Positions 24,254 through 64,000 of a stretch of DNA of 64,000 nt are shown here, one piece after another; within the stretch, counting starts at the first letter, position 1; every line of letters starts with the position of its first letter. The translations under genes were made by a program, and so were the position numbers. This stretch comes from Lingula anatina. Taxonomy: Eukaryota; Brachiopoda; Lingulata; Lingulida; Lingulidae. The DNA is taken from assembly GCF_001039355.2 (NCBI RefSeq), contig NW_019775967.1:75882-139881 (forward strand), in the 5' to 3' direction. The notes under the pieces were generated by a model. It had not been told where the DNA came from. It made no database searches and saw only the letters and a program-made list of their open reading frames with translations.

Positions 24254-25212
24254 TTCATTTTGATGCATTAAAGAGCAGATACAAAGTAAAACTATTTACA
24301 CATCCGATCATACTTACCACTACAAACCGCATTAAGTAGTGAAATCATAATAAATAATCATTTTCAACCAGCACCTCAGCTTTATAAGAGATGCTTAATC
24401 CTTGCCATTTTTTGCAATTAAGTCATTCTTTTAAAGAATCACTAACAATGACTTAAATTAAATTAAATTAGTTTCCAAGTCCTAGAATCTCCCGAGACTA
24501 GGTCCTAATATAATTTATGAATATTAAAATACAAAACAACTGTTATTATAACATATAGGATATAAAGAACTTTATGGTATTAGATATGGAAATACTGTAC
24601 AATACAAAGAGCTTTACACACAACTTAACAATAAGCATCATAACAATGTGAGATCTGCACAAACAAGATATCAGTAAAAACAATTTTTTCAGTTATTATT
24701 TCAACAATGTTGTATCTGGTTTCAATTTAATCACATCATTTTAAATTGATGGGTTTCAACTGACTGATTATACAACTTTACCAGTTACTATATAAAAGCT
24801 CATATTACCCTTCAAGACAGTTACTGATGTATGTATCAGACCAATCTTTTTTCATGCATGGAAAAATATCAAATGGTTATAGATAATATTTTGAAAAAAA
24901 ATTACCTTATCCTCTGTAATACTGATTGATGTAATGTTTATCATACTCTTGCTCCAATTTTTGAAATCAAGTTATTTGGAGCATTAATTAACGTTAATTA
25001 CAAATGTTCACAATATGAGACGTGTAACTGACTTTTTATCTGCACCAGCTCTGAGTGCCTCTAAACACTATCATAACATTCGCTCAGCGATTATCATACC
25101 CTAAACCTCATAAATCTAATCTTCCTTGATTCATAACTTTCAGTATCTGATTTACTAGCATGGGCAATCATCCCTTAATTTCAAATTCAATGTCTGACAA
25201 CTTTAAATTCCC

Positions 25213-58884
<33,672 letters not shown>

Positions 58885-61800
58885 CTTGTCCGTCTTGTCT
58901 CCTGCTTTCTTACAAAAATGACACAGTGTTCTTAATTCTAGTTTTCAGAAATTCCCCCCATTCTAAGACATGAAAACAAATTCTTAGAAATGTCACTTCC
59001 AACGTGTCCTCACAATTGTATGTCTTCCATAAAACACATCAACTACATGGTGCCAATAACAATAATCTCAAGATTTGCGGAACGGCTATTCCCCTCCGAC
59101 TGCTCTGGTGATAATTAGAATTTTATGATCATATCGAGCCACTGTCGTCCAATCAGTGGCTGTTAATGGGGCTGGTGGCACTGGACTTCCAGGTGCAGAG
59201 GATGGATCCTGAGGTTTTAGCAGCCGTTTTTTCAAGGTGGGCTCAATCTGTCACTTTGCCTGGGTAGCCTGGCTGTACTGAGGTATCTGTTGGTGACACC
59301 TTGATACAATCACCTCAGATCTCAACAGCTGTCACCAATCCTAGCACAGCCTTAATCCTGGGAATAGCTGGGAATTGGGTTATGAAGGATGACAACTTTT
59401 TTTTATCTCAGACTTTCCTGTAAACAAGGTTACTGTGCTTCATGGTTCTGTCTTTTTTTTTCTCCACAGATCTCAATGTCCAAGAAAAAAATAAAGCTCT
59501 AATGTAATCTGTCCTTTAAAATATTTCAGCTCAAAACTTCCAATAATTTTTTCTAATAGATTTTACAGCATGTTTTCTGGGATCCTTCTTCTAATATGTC
59601 CTTTCTTTCTCCATCTCCAGAGTAACTCTATCTTCCACTGAGTTAAAGTACACTCACAGCAGTTTTCCTATCTCTCTAGCTCAACTGCTGTCCCTCTGGT
59701 TTCTTCCCTGGTCTGTTGTTAACTGTCCCCATCACATGGTACCTTCCACTAATAGTGTCACCTTCTGTCAGATCCTGTCACCTAGCTAATACGTCCCCAG
59801 GGGATGGCATAGCTGTGGGGATGGGACACGCTTGGTTGCTCCTCAGCTTGCTGCACCTCTTTAACACTACCTTCCTTTTCTTAACTGATAACACGGCGAT
59901 AACAATACAAACAAGCTGCACCAGGTAGACCTGCGCTTATTCTTATTTTCTTCCAACTTTAGCATAAAGGTGTACCAGGTTCACTTTAAAGGTTTTAAGC
60001 TGCTGCGAAGCTTTAATGAACATTAATCCATATTCATGAAGAGCCTCAGAGTTTTCTACCACTGACTCTGCATGGTTTTATTCAATCATTTTGGATGCTT
60101 TCACTCCTAGTGGATGGATAGGTATTTGATTGGGCACACTTGAATACTTAATTGAACAAAAGAGGTTTGGCAGTAAAGAAAGAGTCACAACTCCAGTACA
60201 TTTGGCTTGATTTGTCTATATTTTATGAGTTGAGGTATGAAGATGTTTTTTGTCCTGCAAAGAAGTGCAGATCCAATTTGCCTTGTCCAGTATGCATGAC
60301 AAGAATATGAAGAGAAGATTTGCCCAAGTCAAACATATAATTATTTGTTTTACCAACCCTTTGCCTAATGAAAAGATAAATAAAAGTATTTTGGTCTGCA
60401 GATTTTAACTTGGTGTTGTAGGTTTCATGTAACTGACATTTTCAAATTAAAAGAGTAGTTTTCTCTAAAAGAGAACAAATCAGGTTTACTAAATTTCTGA
60501 GGTAAATGGATTTTAAATAAAGGACCCCTTCTAAGATTAAACTTAAACATACAAAATAAAAACACAAACAAATTAAAAACATTCCTTATGTTCTGCCCAG
60601 GTACATGAAGTGGAAAGTTCAACATGAAATAATGTTCTGCACATACCCTTAATTAACAGCTGAAAATTAAGCAACTGTCACCTGAAACTCATAAACTGCT
60701 GAGATGGAATAATATTACATTTCCCCTATAATTTTGATCTTACTAATTACGATATTGAAAGGAGGGGCTGTTAAGAGCAGGTCCTTGTGAAAACCAGTTC
60801 TGGCTTGACAAGTCAGTTAACTACTGAAAAGATGCACATTGTAACTGTTCATCCCACTAGGAAAATTACCCCTTTTTAAAGCCTTTCATTAAAAACCTCA
60901 AATTATATAATTGCATACAAGAATGCATTAGGAGAAATTAACCCCAAGTCATTTATTTTTACACAAATAGGTGCAATAATGATCTGTTTCTTTGTCTTCA
61001 GTCATTTTCAATTCAATAAATGTTCCCTCAGACCAAAAAAATTACAGGTAAAATGAGTTTCTATTGGAAGGGGGTGTTTATGGAAATAATACCATAGAAA
61101 ATGTGTTCATCTTACCAAGATATATAATATTAAAATTCTGTAAGTCGTTTTTTTTTCTTTATAAATATGCTCATTTGTATTATGATCATCAAACCATTAC
61201 AAAATGTGCTTTTATCCATATTGTAAATTATTTTTTGTCAAAAACTTATAATATTTTATACTTTTTGATAACTTTAGAAATTTTGCAATCTAATATTATT
61301 GACAAAACTTACAAGTAAATTTAGCCATTTCAGAATTTTTCAGAAATATCCAATGACACAAATACACCTCATCCTCTAAGACTTATTACATTTATTCTGA
61401 CACCACCAAATGGACCAACTTTTGGTTTTAAAAGGTGCTTACTTTTCATTGGTTAATAGTCCCAGAAGCTAAAAACACTACATACTCAGTATATCAAGAC
61501 CTGATTTGATGATGATCAAGACCTGATGGCAAAAAGTCAATATCATTTTCTATTCAATGATATCTTGAAGACAGAAGTGTCAGAAAAGATTTCAAACTAC
61601 TACTACATGTAAATAACTGGTATGTTTTTGACCAAGCTGTGGTCTTAACTGCCTAATCAGCTGGTCAGTAGTAATTACCATCAGTCATGTACAGAGCTTT
61701 AATTGCTTCATAGTTTGTGTCACATTTGGAAGGTGCCAAGTCCGTAGCCCTTTAATCATGAAATCTTCAAGATTTACCTGTAATAATTAGTCAGGTGTCA

Positions 61801-64000
61801 GAGAGTATTTAACACAGTTTTAGCAAAACTGTTTTCTGAAAAGAAGACGCTTGGTGACATCTTGGTGATAGCTTGGTGACATCACCCAGCTTAATTGTTA
61901 TCACTTTGTGATCTTGCTGATCAATTAATTCAAGAAATAAAAAGGGGATAAGTGGGGATAAAGTCTTAATTCGCATTTTATATTAGATAGACATTACAAA
62001 ACCTTAGCTGTCCAATTACATGTTAATCTGATGATTAAAGTTGATATATTATTTAGAACACACGGATATTTAGGCAGATTCTTCTACCTTAAGATCTATT
62101 AATTGCACTTTATTCCAAAATTTCTCATTTCTATAATCTAAGTTACAGTGTAGTTTAAAAAGGCTATCAGTGCTAAACTGTTAGTACTTTTTATATATAA
62201 TTGGTAATAATAATTTTGGCTGAAAATTTCCAATTTTCTGGAAAAAATCCTGAAAACTTCATGTTTATCTAAATTTTAGTTCTTATGAACTGAAACTAAA
62301 AATTGACAAGAGAAAAGGAAAGTGAAATTGGTTTTTAAATACTTAGTTTACTACTTAAGTATGCTCCCCAGGTAAGAAGTTTCATTTGGCCATAATCATT
62401 TAAACAAGTTAATCAATAAAAATTTTACATTGAAAATATACACCAACTTTGTGTATTTTCTAAACATGAATCAATGATACCCTACAACAGATATGAGGTC
62501 CCTTTTTAAAGTTGTCATCAAGAAAAGAAGGCATGCTTATACATTAATTTTACCAACAGGAATGCAGAAATGAAATGTCCCCAAAGATAGTATTTTCTCC
62601 ATCAGAGATCACAAGGACAACACTATCTAGTTGTTCAATGAAAAAAGACAACTTTTTTATTGTTCTTTGTGACTGAAGTGATCAATCTTTTTCTAGTTTT
62701 AAGTTTCAAATAACCTGCCCTCTTCGCATACACATCCAAATATTTTCAACGAACTTTTCATCAAAATCATCAAAATTTTACAGAAAAAAAATTAAAAGAG
62801 AGAGAGAGGTCATGAAATGCAAGTACTTTTTTCCTTTACTTGAAAGTAATTTATAAGTCATATATTATATAAAAAAAAACACATTACTTAAATATAGAGC
62901 AAGTTAAGCCTGTTAAATCGAACTAAGCAAGGGTTGTCACCAAACAGATGTCACCAGCCTTTCTCCTCCATCTGCTGAGGACACCCGTGTCACACACACA
63001 GTCTAGTTTTCTCAGCAGAAGGGAATCCAACTCCAACAAGTGACACCAAATACTGCGTCTGAAGATTATCGATACCGTGGAAAATCCTGAACCTGTCATG
63101 GCCTCTACATGAAAATTGTTGACTTTTCATTAAAACAGCAGGGGAACCTGTTGCTGACATATTTTTTACAAAAATATTTCTTTTGTTAGTTTGTGGGCAG
63201 ATAAGAAAGTCCTTTCTCCTCGCACCTGAAGCATACAGAAATCTCCGTTTAACCTGCCACGACTTTCTTCAAAAATGTTCGAAGCTGGATTTTATAAAAT
63301 TATCTTTTCTGTTGGGTGACCTTAAAAGTATTGTCATTCTCATGTTTATGAAAATAGTTTTACTGACTTCAAGACAATCGAATCAGACAGGGGTCCTCTG
63401 CACCTTTAATTTTTATCCCAAGTTAGGAACCATCTATTCATGTTAAAATCTCATATTATTTTAGTTCCAAACAGAACTTTATATAAGCCCAAAGTCTATC
63501 CTACAAACAGTGTATAAACATATAACAGAAACCATAAATGTGACACACACACATAGATACATATTAATTCTCTCTGATTGACAGGATGTGTAGCATAATG
63601 TCATTAAATTAAGGTTAAGTCATTACAATCTGTTAGTGGGAAAATTTATTATATATTCAGAGCAGACAACTTTGTCTATGGTCGTCCTGAAAAGAAAATC
63701 TTACAGTGAAACAGCTGTCTTTTTTTTTTTTTAATTTGAGATGTTTTTAAGTACACATACTAAACGTCATGTAAGTGAAACATGTTAAAAAATTCATCTG
63801 TTACCATCCTTAATGTTAGTAATACCATACTAAGAATTCTCCCTTAATTATGTTGTCATTGTTGTAATTACAGAAGGGAATGGATGACAGACAAGCTGAA
63901 ATTGTCCATCCTACCGGTGGTTACTAATATCAAATCTTACAAGGACTGGTAAAAAATTGTGTTCAGGCGTTCCAAGTGCATCATTTCCCCCCCCTCCCCC
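58885..64000. other. ALK 5' UTR and upstream flank, no gene seen
   Basis: Sequence beyond the ALK start. A GTCCAATCAGTGG element near 59150 contains a CCAAT box. No TATA box or start site can be assigned, and no coding exon is recognised to the window end, which stops in a poly(C) tract. Confidence 0.5.

Larger units (their letters stand above)
17550..25212. other. SPRED-ALK convergent intergenic region
   Basis: Contains possible distal SPRED UTR, the 45 bp direct repeat, the hAT-like MITE, microsatellites, the 300 bp hairpin, one weak exon candidate and the ALK 3' UTR near 24.2-25.2 kb. No established gene. Confidence 0.6.

Overview
This is a window of an animal nuclear genome. It has long introns with GT..AG junctions, AT-rich noncoding DNA with many microsatellites, and small non-autonomous DNA transposons. 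Two multi-exon genes with clear bilaterian orthologues can be read exon by exon. They point to an invertebrate, most likely a lophotrochozoan such as a mollusc; the species cannot be fixed from sequence alone.

Layout. (1) About 1-6589: no recognised coding exon. It holds an assembly gap flanked by two near-identical ~360 bp copies and two foldback (MITE-like) elements. (2) 6590-16396, + strand: four exons of a SPRED gene (EVH1, linker/KBD region, cysteine-rich Sprouty domain). The exon with the start codon is missing and probably lies upstream. (3) 16397-25212: 3' flanks of two convergent genes, with minisatellites, a hAT-like MITE, a 300 bp near-perfect hairpin and one weak orphan-exon candidate. 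(4) 25213-58884, - strand: a complete ALK/LTK-family receptor tyrosine kinase in 27 coding exons (signal peptide, MAM, LDLa, MAM, ALK glycine-rich domain, EGF-like segment, TM helix, NPNY juxtamembrane motif, kinase, Ser-rich tail). All splice phases close: exons 1-26 give 1,166 in-frame codons. The last exon is read in two overlapping frames, which suggests a frameshift or a sequence error. (5) 58885-64000: 5' flank of ALK, nothing recognised.

The most unusual feature is at 35773-40860 inside ALK: 106 tandem copies of a 48 bp unit. The unit is a duplicate of the end of MAM2 exon 6 plus its 5' splice site. Every unit carries the exon end, the donor (AAG|GTAGGA) and 12 intronic bases. Because 48 is a multiple of 3 and the sense frame has no stop, the exon frame stays open for about 1,724 codons. 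The locus therefore has 106 equivalent in-frame splice donors, which could yield receptors differing by 16-residue steps in the second MAM domain.

Functional link: SPRED proteins restrain Ras-ERK signalling downstream of receptor tyrosine kinases, and ALK is such a receptor. The two genes are tail to tail here, and in human SPRED1/LTK (15q) and SPRED2/ALK (2p) share chromosome arms, so the linkage may be ancient.
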